DNA of 64,000 nt from a virus. The DNA lies in IMG/VR virus record IMGVR_UViG_3300042904_000107, positions 33,145 through 97,144 of that record. The stretch is one strand, 5' to 3'. The notes below the pieces were generated by a model that was given only the letters and a program-made list of their open reading frames with translations, was not told where the DNA came from and did not search any database. The stretch's first letter is position 1, and every line of letters begins with the position of its first letter. Positions 23,944-31,727 of this stretch are shown piece by piece. The translations under genes and the position numbers were made by a program.

Positions 23944-24173
23944 GCTGCCTCCACTGCTTCAAGGAAGGCATCGAAGGATGTTAGCTCGGCGATCTTCTCT
24001 AGATTGAGTACATTACCGAATTCATTCTCAATGGCTACTACCAATTCAACAACGCGCACAGAATCCCAGTCTCCAAGCGTGTCTTCACTCGCAGAAAGTA
24101 CCGTTTTGTCTGTCAGATTGGGGAATACCTGTTTGAAGCAGGTAATAAGACGTGATTTTGTCGATTTCTTCAT
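23940..24173 (-). CDS. acyl carrier protein
   Basis: 77 residues, typical ACP length. The four-helix pattern is visible and GDWDSVRVVELVVAIENEFG at 34-53 is the phosphopantetheine attachment region, with Ser38 in the DS motif. It needs a host phosphopantetheinyl transferase. It overlaps the FkbH-like gene by 4 nt, so it is probably the carrier for the glyceryl unit. Not the host fatty-acid ACP type by sequence, closer to stand-alone ACPs of secondary metabolism. Confidence 0.88.
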   Translation of the reverse strand: MKKSTKSRLITCFKQVFPNLTDKTVLSASEDTLGDWDSVRVVELVVAIENEFGNVLNLEKIAELTSFDAFLEAVEAA

Positions 24174-24194
24174 ATTCCAAACATATTCCCGCGC

Positions 24195-24240
24195 TTAAGT
24201 TATTATTTTAGCACAACTTAGCGCGGGAAAGCAACTGTCA
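24195..24240 (-). promoter_or_regulatory. possible promoter of the ACP operon
   Basis: TTGCTT (24219-24224) and TAAAAT (24195-24200) are separated by 18 nt, with a perfect TTGACA and GGCCTAA just upstream (24229-24250). The exact -35 is unclear, hence the low score. The ACP ATG is at 24171-24173. Confidence 0.4.
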
Positions 24241-24247
24241 ATACTAC

Positions 24248-24406
24248 TTAGGCCTCGTTATATTCCCAGGTTCCGTCGGCGCGAAGAGTCAAAAGACCAT
24301 TGAAAAGTTCCAAGTCAAGCCGCAATTGTTCATCCGATTGGGTCAATCTGAAATCCCAACCCTCGGAGACCATAACATTCACAATATTATTAAGTTCTTC
24401 CGGCAT
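24248..24406 (-). CDS. 52-residue unknown protein
   Basis: Starts MPEELNNIVNVMVSEGWDFR and ends TWEYNEA. It follows the Acb2-like gene after 1 nt. Small alpha-beta composition. No family recognised. Confidence 0.5.
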   Translation of the reverse strand: MPEELNNIVNVMVSEGWDFRLTQSDEQLRLDLELFNGLLTLRADGTWEYNEA

Positions 24407-24407
24407 T

Positions 24408-24650
24408 TTAGAAAATTCCTCGTCCTTTCAACGCGATTGAAGCATTTGCAATGTGCAAAGCGCTCCGAACTCTAAGAATAGCCTCGTTCCTGTCAGCACT
24501 TGGTGGGCAGGTAACCAAAATTACTTGCGCGAAGTACTTGGCAGCTTCACGAAGCGACTGGTAATTCGCAATTTCTTCAGGTGTTGGAGCATGGTATCTA
24601 AAAACATGATCTAGATCCATCTCTTGTTGTACGGTCAGGTCGTTAATCAT
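24408..24650 (-). CDS. acb2: Acb2-like anti-CBASS cyclic-nucleotide sponge
   Basis: 80 residues from the ATG at 24648-24650. The pattern YHAPTPEE at 19-26, Tyr30, REAAK at 34-38, CPPSADR at 48-54 and ANASIAL at 68-74 matches the Acb2/T4 Vs.4 family, small helical-hairpin proteins that form hexamers and sequester cyclic di- and trinucleotides made by CBASS defence. N-terminal 14 residues are extra. It overlaps the stop of the upstream gene. Confidence rests on motif spacing remembered for the family. Confidence 0.82.
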   Translation of the reverse strand: MINDLTVQQEMDLDHVFRYHAPTPEEIANYQSLREAAKYFAQVILVTCPPSADRNEAILRVRSALHIANASIALKGRGIF

Positions 24651-25011
24651 AACTAACGGATTCAATATCCTCTTCGGTGAATTTCTTTCGATCTCGGGTA
24701 AAATTTTGAAAAGTTTCTAAAAGGATCTTCTTACCGTCTTTTCTACGCAAATAAAACGGTTGAAAATTCTCGGTAAATCCTCGCTCAACAAATCCTAAAT
24801 CGGAAAGAGCGCATTTTGGATCAGTCTTTCGATATTCACTCAGTACTTGGTAAGCAGAATCCATTGCTCTCCAAACGGCTCGCAAATCATTGAGATCAAT
24901 TTCAACAGTCCCGGATAATTTCCGAGTCTCTAACTTTGGCTCAACAAGTTTGGCAACATACTCCAAACTTTCAATTGACTGAATTGTTCTATTCCACGTA
25001 TATGGCATCAT
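24643..25011 (-). CDS. unknown 122-residue protein after gene 46
   Basis: Begins MMPYTWNRTIQSIESLEYVA; mostly helical with a Lys/Arg-rich C-terminal half. It overlaps the stop of gene 46 and the start of the Acb2-like gene, so these three are expressed together. No family recognised. Confidence 0.6.
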   Translation of the reverse strand: MMPYTWNRTIQSIESLEYVAKLVEPKLETRKLSGTVEIDLNDLRAVWRAMDSAYQVLSEYRKTDPKCALSDLGFVERGFTENFQPFYLRRKDGKKILLETFQNFTRDRKKFTEEDIESVSYD

Positions 25012-26723
25012 TGCTCCATAATTGAGAAGCCGCGCTCCTCAACAAATTTGATCGTGTTTTGGAACTTGTCGGTGAATACATCACCCTTCGGTGAAATTAC
25101 AAACATGTTCACGTCTTTGGCAAGCGCATTAATCAGCTTCAGGAAGTCATCGATACCATTATCGTCAAGAGCCGACTCAAAGATTTCATCCATGAGTAGC
25201 AGATTGGTGTTGGCACTATTTCTCAACTTCGCAATTTCTCGCCATGTAAACATCACCGCAAGGTCAATACGAAGCTTCTGTCCTTCTGAAAGTTGGTAGT
25301 AGATGCGCTCTTTGCTACCGCGAATGTGGATTGTCTCTTTGAAGTTCTCGTCCAACGTGAAATTCGCAAAGAAGTCCATTGCGGCAAGGTACTTGTTGAC
25401 GTACTTATTGATAATTGGAAGGTATTGCTTGATAATCTTCGTCTTAATGCCTGTGTCCTTCAGCATTACCGCGACAATATCCAAATAGTGTTTGCGGGAC
25501 GTTAGATCGTCGCGCGTCTTAACCATCTCTCGGAGAGAATCTTCAAGTTTTACCAACTTGCTTTCATGCTCCGCTGAGTCTCCACCGCTGTCTCGGAGAT
25601 CATCAATCTCCCTTTGGACAGTCTTGATATACTTTTCAATTGCGTGGATTGAAGACTTAATCTTGTGGATCTTCTGATTCCGTTCGTCTACAGCTTTAAG
25701 AACGGTATTAATCTCTTCAAGTCTCGATTCCGACGATTTTAGGTCTTCTTGAAGTTTACTGAGAGCAGTTTCGATCTCCACAACCAATTCCTGTTTGCGC
25801 GTAAGCATATCATTCTTAAAGTCTTCTGCAATGCTCTGCTTACACGTAGGACACTCGCTTGTCTCCTCAAAAAAGTGGAGTTCTTTGTTTGCCTTCGATT
25901 TGTTACTCTCTAGCTTATCAGATGCTTGTTCCAGACCTTTTATGCGCTTTTTCACCTTGGCCAGGTCTTTAATGCGATCCTCTAGATCTTGAATTTCATT
26001 TTGGAGATCTAGAATCTCAGCGTCGTATGTGGATCTCTGACCTTCATTGTCTGCGATTGTATCCTTCTTCAACTTGATTGCTGCCGCATTATCCGCTTTC
26101 AGCTTTTTCAGGTAAGCGGTGACAAGCGCAACCTTCTCTTGTTGGAGTTCGATTTGATTCGAAAGTTGGAGATACTCTTCTTTCATCTCCTGAACGCGAG
26201 TCTTGAGAACTTGGTTCATCGAAGAGAAGATTTGGATATCGAGTAAATCCTCAATAATGGTCCGTCGGTCGGCCGGTGGTAGTTGCATGAAGGGCACGAA
26301 CGATGCACTGCCAAGTACAACAATCTGGACAATCGTCTTCTTATTACACTTGAGGATATTTTGTTCCAGATACTTTTGGTAATCGCGGGCGTTCGCATCC
26401 TGGTTGATGATGGAATTATTCTTGAAGATCTCGAAAGTACGCGGGCGCATACCACGGCGAATTTTGTAATTTGTGCGCCCGATTTGAAATTCCACTTCGA
26501 CCATCATCCCTTTATCGTTCGTATCATTAATTAACTGAGGAACAGTTATATTACGGAATGGTTCACCAAAAAGAACATATACCAGCGCATCAAGTAGTGT
26601 TGATTTGCCGGAACCATTTTTCCCCATTATCAAAGTTGTTGGGGATTGATCTAGTTGAATTTCTGTCCACATATCACCGGTCATTAAAAAATTCTGCCAG
26701 CGTATGCGTTTAAAAACAATCAT
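25008..26723 (-). CDS. 46: recombination endonuclease subunit, Rad50/SbcC-like (gp46)
   Basis: 571 residues, T4 gp46 has 560. Walker A MGKNGSGKS at 33-41, long coiled coil with zinc-hook CPTC at 291-294, ABC signature LSEGQKLRID near 488-497, Walker B LLLMDEIFESALD near 520. With gp47 it resects DNA ends for recombination-dependent replication and degrades host DNA. Genes 47 and 46 are here separated by six small genes including an HNH endonuclease. Confidence 0.96.
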   Translation of the reverse strand: MIVFKRIRWQNFLMTGDMWTEIQLDQSPTTLIMGKNGSGKSTLLDALVYVLFGEPFRNITVPQLINDTNDKGMMVEVEFQIGRTNYKIRRGMRPRTFEIFKNNSIINQDANARDYQKYLEQNILKCNKKTIVQIVVLGSASFVPFMQLPPADRRTIIEDLLDIQIFSSMNQVLKTRVQEMKEEYLQLSNQIELQQEKVALVTAYLKKLKADNAAAIKLKKDTIADNEGQRSTYDAEILDLQNEIQDLEDRIKDLAKVKKRIKGLEQASDKLESNKSKANKELHFFEETSECPTCKQSIAEDFKNDMLTRKQELVVEIETALSKLQEDLKSSESRLEEINTVLKAVDERNQKIHKIKSSIHAIEKYIKTVQREIDDLRDSGGDSAEHESKLVKLEDSLREMVKTRDDLTSRKHYLDIVAVMLKDTGIKTKIIKQYLPIINKYVNKYLAAMDFFANFTLDENFKETIHIRGSKERIYYQLSEGQKLRIDLAVMFTWREIAKLRNSANTNLLLMDEIFESALDDNGIDDFLKLINALAKDVNMFVISPKGDVFTDKFQNTIKFVEERGFSIMEQ

Positions 26724-26730
26724 TTTTACC

Positions 26731-27189
26731 TCAATCCACCCACGTTCGATTATGAACTATAGACCAGATAGTATGTTGCGAAACTTTGTATATTCTAGAT
26801 AATCCTCGTTGCGTGTTTCCCTTAGCGTACATATTTCGAATATCCATAATATCTCGCTCCGTTAATTTCGAATTACCTGCTCGCTCCCGCCGCAAGTGGG
26901 CTTGTCTTCCTTTACTATTTCGGTCAGCAATGTTATCAGCATCCGAACCTAAAAAGAAATGAAAAGGATTAACACAGGAAGGAGTATCACATTTATGGCA
27001 CACCCTTAAATTATTTGGAATTTTACCAAAATGGATTTCCCAAGAAACTCTATGAGCCCGCTGAGATCTTCCTTCAAACCAGAACATCCCGTAACCTTCT
27101 TTACTATCTTTAGCACCGGTCCAAATCCAACATGAATCTGTCTTATCTACTTTGGAAAAGAACCGTTCGAGTAACGGTTCTTTTTTCAT
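26731..27189 (-). CDS. HNH homing endonuclease
   Basis: 152 residues. WIWTGAKDSKEGYGMF near 22-37, AHRVSWEIHFG near 45-55, CHKCDTPSCVNPFHFFLGSD near 64-83 give the HNH core with Cys ligands and the N-P-H-H part; the last 45 residues (KLTERDIMDIRNMY and a helix-turn-helix) form the DNA-binding tail typical of HNH homing enzymes. A stand-alone mobile gene lying upstream of gene 46. Confidence 0.92.
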   Translation of the reverse strand: MKKEPLLERFFSKVDKTDSCWIWTGAKDSKEGYGMFWFEGRSQRAHRVSWEIHFGKIPNNLRVCHKCDTPSCVNPFHFFLGSDADNIADRNSKGRQAHLRRERAGNSKLTERDIMDIRNMYAKGNTQRGLSRIYKVSQHTIWSIVHNRTWVD

Positions 27190-27557
27190 TGGCTCTTTTT
27201 CGCGGTGTATCTTTCGATTTCTTCGTTGTTGGAAAGCATAATGGTTTCATCAGGAAACACAATGCTTAGGCGCATCTGCTTACACTTCTTCAATAGCTCC
27301 GATGCTAATTCCAATGCTCCCATTTCAATGTTAACAGGATGCGACGGGAATCTAGGATAATTGATAAACCCGACTATAATTCCAGGTTCTCTACCGCCTC
27401 GATAGATGTACTCTGTCCTTGTGACAGATACACACTGGCTAACTCTATCGACCCAGTCTTGGATAAACGATTCAACTTCCTCAAAAGGCATTACCTCGTC
27501 AGTATAGCCCCGTTTCAATCCGCAGTAGATTGTGGCAGTATAAGTTTCTGCTTTCAT
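27186..27557 (-). CDS. unknown 123-residue protein
   Basis: Begins MKAETYTATIYCGLKRGYTD. Alternating strands and helices resembling a ferredoxin-like alpha-beta fold (phage MCP-like and Tub-like nothing certain). Overlaps both its neighbours by 4 nt. No family recognised. Confidence 0.6.
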   Translation of the reverse strand: MKAETYTATIYCGLKRGYTDEVMPFEEVESFIQDWVDRVSQCVSVTRTEYIYRGGREPGIIVGFINYPRFPSHPVNIEMGALELASELLKKCKQMRLSIVFPDETIMLSNNEEIERYTAKKSQ

Positions 27558-28156
27558 TTGCCGTTACCAAATTGCATCGACAGCATATCCGCCATATGTA
27601 GGATATTTGCTTCAACTGTTTGTGGTTCTACAGGACTACCCCACTCTAAACGTCCGTGGTGAGAAAGTAGGCAGTGTTCAATGTTTAGTACTTTGTTTTC
27701 AAATTCACCGTTATCTACAGGAAGAGTTTCGGTGAATTTAGCTAGGTTCTTGATGAATTCTGCATGGCTACCAGCAACGTGCCGCACTAAATTGCGATAA
27801 GGTGTTTTACCAAACTTTACAGGGACACCGTTACTATAAACACCAATTCCCTGAACCTCAGGAAGATACTCCTTGATCTTCATGTAATCGTGGTAGATTG
27901 CGGCAACTGTCAAGACTTCTCGATCGGCTGCCCTATAGATGTTAGACAGATGAAACGATGTTTCCAACACTTCTGCTGTGTGGACTATCAGTCCACCTTC
28001 ATAAGCATGGTGCTGCCCCGCAGATCCGTAGGTGGTCAAAAATCGCGGATCGTCAAGCACTTTCAGACATAATTGGTAAAACGGTGAACTAAGTTCTTTT
28101 GCCGTTTCTCTCATCCAAGTTAGATGAGCCTTGATTGTAAATGGTGGTAGGATCAT
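27554..28156 (-). CDS. HD-domain phosphohydrolase (YhaM-like)
   Basis: 200 residues. HHAYEGGLIVHTAEV near 48-62, AAIYHDYMKI near 85-94 (the HD pair) and HCLLSHHGRLEWGSPVEP near 161-178 form the metal-binding HD core. The last motif with EANILHMADML matches the HD domain of YhaM-type 3'-5' exonucleases and relatives. Substrate unknown: nucleotide or RNA end. It follows a MazG-like gene, suggesting nucleotide clearing. Confidence 0.83.
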   Translation of the reverse strand: MILPPFTIKAHLTWMRETAKELSSPFYQLCLKVLDDPRFLTTYGSAGQHHAYEGGLIVHTAEVLETSFHLSNIYRAADREVLTVAAIYHDYMKIKEYLPEVQGIGVYSNGVPVKFGKTPYRNLVRHVAGSHAEFIKNLAKFTETLPVDNGEFENKVLNIEHCLLSHHGRLEWGSPVEPQTVEANILHMADMLSMQFGNGK

Positions 28157-28407
28157 TCTTCACAAATATCATGGATGAATCTAAGAGCCATAGCAGCAAT
28201 CTGGACGCACTCCTCGCGCATCTCCGCTTTATTACGCTTGGAACTCTTGAGTCTCACATGCTCCCACAGTTCGTCTACTTCCTCGTAAAGTACTGCCCAA
28301 CCCTCGTGTGCCGAGTTGAATTTACCGTGCTTCTTTGTGGCGCTTATAAATTCATGCTCCACATCGGTGAACGCGGTTTCCATCACTTCTTTGTTGATAT
28401 CTGCCAT
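28153..28407 (-). CDS. MazG-like NTP pyrophosphohydrolase
   Basis: 84 residues from the ATG at 28405-28407, which overlaps the upstream stop (TAATG). Helical with metal-binding acidic motif EGWAVLYEEVDELWEHV near 35-51 and REECVQIAAMALRFIHD near 64-80, as in all-alpha nucleotide pyrophosphohydrolases that cleave NTPs or alarmone-like nucleotides to monophosphates. Overlaps the HD-domain gene by 4 nt. Confidence 0.8.
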   Translation of the reverse strand: MADINKEVMETAFTDVEHEFISATKKHGKFNSAHEGWAVLYEEVDELWEHVRLKSSKRNKAEMREECVQIAAMALRFIHDICEE

Positions 28408-28622
28408 TATTTTTCTTTTTCCCAAGACTTTAAGCCATCTTCGAAAGTTTTAAATGGACCTAACTTCTTGAAGCCTTCAGTTCCTTTAGTCGTACCGTAC
28501 TCTGAACCCAACACAGCCATTCGAACAAAATACCAACCGGTACTATACGCAGATGCATACCAGCTACCATTTCTACGAACACCCGTTTTCAACATTTCCC
28601 ATGTTGCTTTCTTCTTTGGCAT
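28407..28622 (-). CDS. unknown 71-residue protein
   Basis: Begins MPKKKATWEMLKTGVRRNGS. Rich in Trp, Tyr, Lys and Gly, perhaps a small nucleic-acid-binding beta protein. Overlaps gene 47 and the MazG-like gene by one base or more. No family recognised. Confidence 0.6.
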   Translation of the reverse strand: MPKKKATWEMLKTGVRRNGSWYASAYSTGWYFVRMAVLGSEYGTTKGTEGFKKLGPFKTFEDGLKSWEKEK

Positions 28623-29707
28623 TATCGATCCATATGGCTTGCCTCTACGTACAACAAGCGTAATTCCTCTTTGATTTTCGCTTTGTCCGAGTCAATTTCA
28701 AGACCATCCACATACTTGTTCAGGATCGTTAGTGTATCTTCTGCCATGTCTACCACAACCTCTGTGTCGCTTTCATTAAGACTGAGATCCTCTTCAATCT
28801 TTACATCGGCGGGGTTTAGAGAGAATAGCTTTTCCAGATACTTCTCAAAATAGTATGGGTTGGTCCGGTTTGCAACAATGACTTTGACATATGTACCTGA
28901 ATACTTTTCTGTCAATCGCTTTAGTAGTGTTCCTAGTTCTTTATTCTTATCATCATAAAACAACTTATGGAACATTCTATATGGGTTCTGGATGAACTCG
29001 ACGTTATCTTTACCAGGTTCCCAGACATGAAACCCGCGTGGGTCGTTCACGTCGGCAAAAGTCATCTCATATGGTGCACCAAGATAATGGATGTTACCTT
29101 CGTCTGACTTGTGGTGATAATGTCCTGAACAGACTAGATTGAACTTATTGAATATTTCTGGATCTAGACCATGTTCGGCTTTTTGACCACGCTGCATGAT
29201 GAAGCCTTTTAGCTCCAAGTGACCCATTAAGATTTTGGCGTCAGTATTTTTGATTGCAGCGAGAGATTGCTCCATATTGGCAGTATTCATCCACGGCATC
29301 AGGAGAACTTTGGTTTCATCAAACAAAACCTCTTCAGGTTCTGTTAATACCATAATGTTTTCCATATCAGAGAATAACTCCTGCATGGAGTTTACTTCAT
29401 TGGTATTCTTAAAGAATGTGTCGTGGTTTCCCACTGTGACAATTACTAGTATACCCAACTCCTTCAATCGTGCCATAATTCTAGTGCGGACGATGTTCAG
29501 AGTGTAAAAATTAATATACTTTCGGCGGTCGGTAAAATCTCCAAGATGGATTAGAATTTTGACGTTGTTCTCAATGAGCCAAGGAAACAAAACTTGCTCA
29601 AAGAACCGCAGGAAGTAGTCATGGAATACCATGCTATCGGAGCGAGCACCTAAATGGGTATCTGTGATAATTGCCACTTTACCGTTATTAGTGGTAAAGG
29701 TCCTCAT
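28622..29707 (-). CDS. 47: recombination nuclease, Mre11/SbcD-like (gp47)
   Basis: 361 residues, T4 gp47 has 339. Metallophosphoesterase motifs: DTHLG at 16-20, HLGDFTD at 54-60, GNHD at 93-96, GHLELKG near 168-174, SGHYHHK near 200-206. Partner of gp46 in DNA end processing. The gene overlaps the upstream gene 55 by 4 nt. Confidence 0.96.
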   Translation of the reverse strand: MRTFTTNNGKVAIITDTHLGARSDSMVFHDYFLRFFEQVLFPWLIENNVKILIHLGDFTDRRKYINFYTLNIVRTRIMARLKELGILVIVTVGNHDTFFKNTNEVNSMQELFSDMENIMVLTEPEEVLFDETKVLLMPWMNTANMEQSLAAIKNTDAKILMGHLELKGFIMQRGQKAEHGLDPEIFNKFNLVCSGHYHHKSDEGNIHYLGAPYEMTFADVNDPRGFHVWEPGKDNVEFIQNPYRMFHKLFYDDKNKELGTLLKRLTEKYSGTYVKVIVANRTNPYYFEKYLEKLFSLNPADVKIEEDLSLNESDTEVVVDMAEDTLTILNKYVDGLEIDSDKAKIKEELRLLYVEASHMDR

Positions 29708-30351
29708 AGTTCGATTGGTAGGGGATCAACAGGCACCATGAATTTTTCAATGCCTGGATCTTCAATTCTTTTTCGCGTGCGTGTGGACTCTTTCTTTTTG
29801 GCTCTCTTCTTCTCTTCAAAATTCTTGACGATATCACTCTTATTTTCTCGGATGAAGTCGATATATGTGTTCTTATATCCACCATCATCTCCGGTTTGAG
29901 TGGAGAAGAATTCCATGGCGCCTTCCAAAGACTTTTGCCTGATATAGGAGTGCTCTTCCTCTTTCGCAATACGGCGGAGGAAAGCATAACCCATTAGCTG
30001 TGTGAAATATGCAAATGGATTATTGGACTTTTCAGGATCAAAGTTCTCCAAGTACTTAATGGCATTTTCAATCGCATCACCGACCATTTCCTCTCGGAAT
30101 GTGTAGTTGATGAAATTGGGTTTATAGGAAAGATGCTCCGCGATCTTTAGCAGGCATTCTCCAATAAACTCGTAATCTGAAGTACGAGGACGTTCGAACT
30201 TAGGTAGGTCTTCTTTCTTAACCCCTTTGGCAAGAAGCTTTTTACATTCTTTCAGCCATTTTGCTTTGATGGGTAATGCAACTGGAAGGTAGCATTTGAA
30301 AGCCTCTAAGAAAGCTTTGTTGTCCACGTAATGATTGGCTTTACGTGACAT
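29704..30351 (-). CDS. 55: late-transcription sigma factor (gp55)
   Basis: 215 residues, T4 gp55 has 185. FINYTFREEMVGDAIENAIK near 82-101 and LENFDPEKSNNPFAYFTQ near 103-120 match the sigma region 2-like core of T4 gp55, which directs host RNA polymerase to TATAAATA late promoters in contact with the clamp. Such sequences exist here upstream of genes 23 and 18. The basic C-terminal region and short hydrophobic end may contact the clamp. AAGGAGAGC precedes the ATG. Confidence 0.93.
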   Translation of the reverse strand: MSRKANHYVDNKAFLEAFKCYLPVALPIKAKWLKECKKLLAKGVKKEDLPKFERPRTSDYEFIGECLLKIAEHLSYKPNFINYTFREEMVGDAIENAIKYLENFDPEKSNNPFAYFTQLMGYAFLRRIAKEEEHSYIRQKSLEGAMEFFSTQTGDDGGYKNTYIDFIRENKSDIVKNFEEKKRAKKKESTRTRKRIEDPGIEKFMVPVDPLPIEL

Positions 30352-30388
30352 GCTCTCCTTGAGTACTAAACACTTTTCACATGATTAA

Positions 30389-30417
30389 ATTATAACACAT
30401 TTGGTGTACCAATGCAA
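30389..30417 (-). promoter_or_regulatory. sigma70-type promoter (TTGCAT-17-TATAAT) for 55-47-46
   Basis: -35 TTGCAT (30412-30417), perfect -10 TATAAT (30389-30394), spacer 17 nt. The ATG of gene 55 is 38 nt downstream with a good Shine-Dalgarno. It probably heads the operon through to gene 46 and Acb2. Confidence 0.75.
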
Positions 30418-30503
30418 GTTGGTAAATAAAGAGGAAATTTCATCATTCATTGACTTATTTTCTCTTTATTTTCAATGAGATATAAGATTTTTGGTTTACC
30501 CTA

Positions 30504-30532
30504 TTGACAAGGGCCTTGACAAGTGTTATACT
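30504..30532 (+). promoter_or_regulatory. sigma70-type promoter on the plus strand (TTGACA-17-TATACT)
   Basis: -35 TTGACA (30504-30509), -10 TATACT (30527-30532), spacer 17 nt with GGGCC. It is divergent from the gene 55 promoter and serves only the small membrane gene at 30589-30771. Confidence 0.8.
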
Positions 30533-30588
30533 GACTGTGTAGCCCTTTGAAGTTGGGTTATTAAAGGTACTAAGACCTTAGAGGACCT

Positions 30589-30771
30589 ATGGGCGGCTTA
30601 TTAGCAATAGTGATTATCGCATACATTCTGTTCCGAACCAGAGGCCATTGGGGCGAATTGTTCGCCATTGGCGGAGCCGTCATAGTGGGATGGTGGATCA
30701 TCAAGCTCACCCTGGGTATCATTCTTGCTATCTTTGGGTTAGGGCTATTGGCCTACCTATTCACGCTTTAA
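30589..30771 (+). CDS. 60-residue two-helix membrane protein
   Basis: Begins MGGLLAIVIIAYILFRTRGH; two hydrophobic segments at about 3-16 and 23-58 (the latter perhaps two passes), separated by a charged RTRGHWGE. GAGGACCT precedes the ATG. It is the only plus-strand gene in over 50 kb of minus-strand genes and has its own promoter. Candidates: holin-like, superinfection exclusion, or membrane effector; not decidable here. Confidence 0.75.
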   Translation: MGGLLAIVIIAYILFRTRGHWGELFAIGGAVIVGWWIIKLTLGIILAIFGLGLLAYLFTL

Positions 30772-30818
30772 TAAGCATGGGGCGATTCAAAGGAGGGTCG
30801 CCCTATGTTCTATAATGT

Positions 30819-31286
30819 TCAATTAAGCTGGGAGCGTTTCTTAGAAGCGATTTCAGTGTCCATCCACTCAGGCCATACAAATTCCTTGGCACCAGCCGGG
30901 ATCGAAGATTCATTCTCCTCAATCATCTGCTTCACCACACTCGTTTTAAAAAATGCCATCATATCCGGTGTCACCTTGGAGTAGGAAACAATAGATGACA
31001 TTTGGACCACAGCAGTCTCTTCAGCCGAAAATGTATGCCATTTTAGCAGGACAATCATTGCCGTTCCATCTTCTTGAGGAAGACGCAAAATCTTGCAAGG
31101 TCTCCTAACAACCATAACGGTTGGATTAATGGCCTCTATGATTGTAAGAATGTCTTCTCCATTCGATAGCTTAATGGCTCGAATGTTATGGATTTCACTG
31201 TCAGAAAATAGTGGTTCCGGACCGTAGACTACTTCTGGTTCGGTCTCGACCACCGCCTGTTCAACCGTCGGTTCGTTCTGATCCAT
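30819..31286 (-). CDS. possible LSm-like phage protein
   Basis: 155 residues. NIRAIKLSNGEDILTIIEAI near 34-53 and VVRRPCKILRLPQED near 60-73 resemble the small Sm-like barrel proteins common in marine T4-like phages (the pattern K-L-x-x-G-E-D/E followed by a PCxL strand). The tail is basic and ends in an Arg/Ser/Gln segment. The fold call is tentative. Confidence 0.55.
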   Translation of the reverse strand: MDQNEPTVEQAVVETEPEVVYGPEPLFSDSEIHNIRAIKLSNGEDILTIIEAINPTVMVVRRPCKILRLPQEDGTAMIVLLKWHTFSAEETAVVQMSSIVSYSKVTPDMMAFFKTSVVKQMIEENESSIPAGAKEFVWPEWMDTEIASKKRSQLN

Positions 31287-31488
31287 TCTCTAATCGTTCC
31301 CTTTTATAACAGCGTCTACAATATCGGAAATTAGGTTCGGTTACCCATTCGTGGGGTTGTGGGTCTACATGAAAATCTGGATGCCAAGACAACGTTGAGC
31401 CGCAATCTTCACAAACATCACAAGATTGTGGAGACATACCGCTTTCATAGGCCTCCGATTTACCGCATTTACAACGATGATAGATCAT
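31261..31488 (-). CDS. zinc-ribbon protein
   Basis: 75 residues from MIYHRCKCGKSEAYESG (31486-31488), whose ATG overlaps the end of the upstream gene. C-x-C, C-x2-C (CDVCEDCG) and a terminal C-x2-C (YCRRCYKRE) give two zinc sites. It overlaps the next gene by 26 nt. Function unknown. Confidence 0.65.
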   Translation of the reverse strand: MIYHRCKCGKSEAYESGMSPQSCDVCEDCGSTLSWHPDFHVDPQPHEWVTEPNFRYCRRCYKRERLENGSERTDG

Positions 31489-31727
31489 TTCGGTAGTATT
31501 GTTCCGCAATGTGGACAAGTATTGACTTTATACCAATCATCTTCTTCGTAAGAGTCACATTGTTCCGGATCAGGGTCGCCCGTGACTGAAATTCCTAGAC
31601 GTAAAGGATTGGGCCCTACATTCGGATGACTGCATGTATGGTATACTGTTACACCTACACATGTGTTTAGAGGATAGGTTTCTTTACCAAAGTATTTGCA
31701 GCCAGTACATTGATTGTGGTCGCTCAT
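31485..31727 (-). CDS. zinc-ribbon protein
   Basis: 80 residues. C-x2-C at 7-10 (CTGCKYFG) and a C-terminal TCPHCGTILPK with C-x2-C near 71-74, plus cysteines between. Coupled to uvsW by a 4-nt overlap. Two adjacent zinc-ribbon genes suggest related small nucleic-acid-binding peptides. Confidence 0.65.
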   Translation of the reverse strand: MSDHNQCTGCKYFGKETYPLNTCVGVTVYHTCSHPNVGPNPLRLGISVTGDPDPEQCDSYEEDDWYKVNTCPHCGTILPK

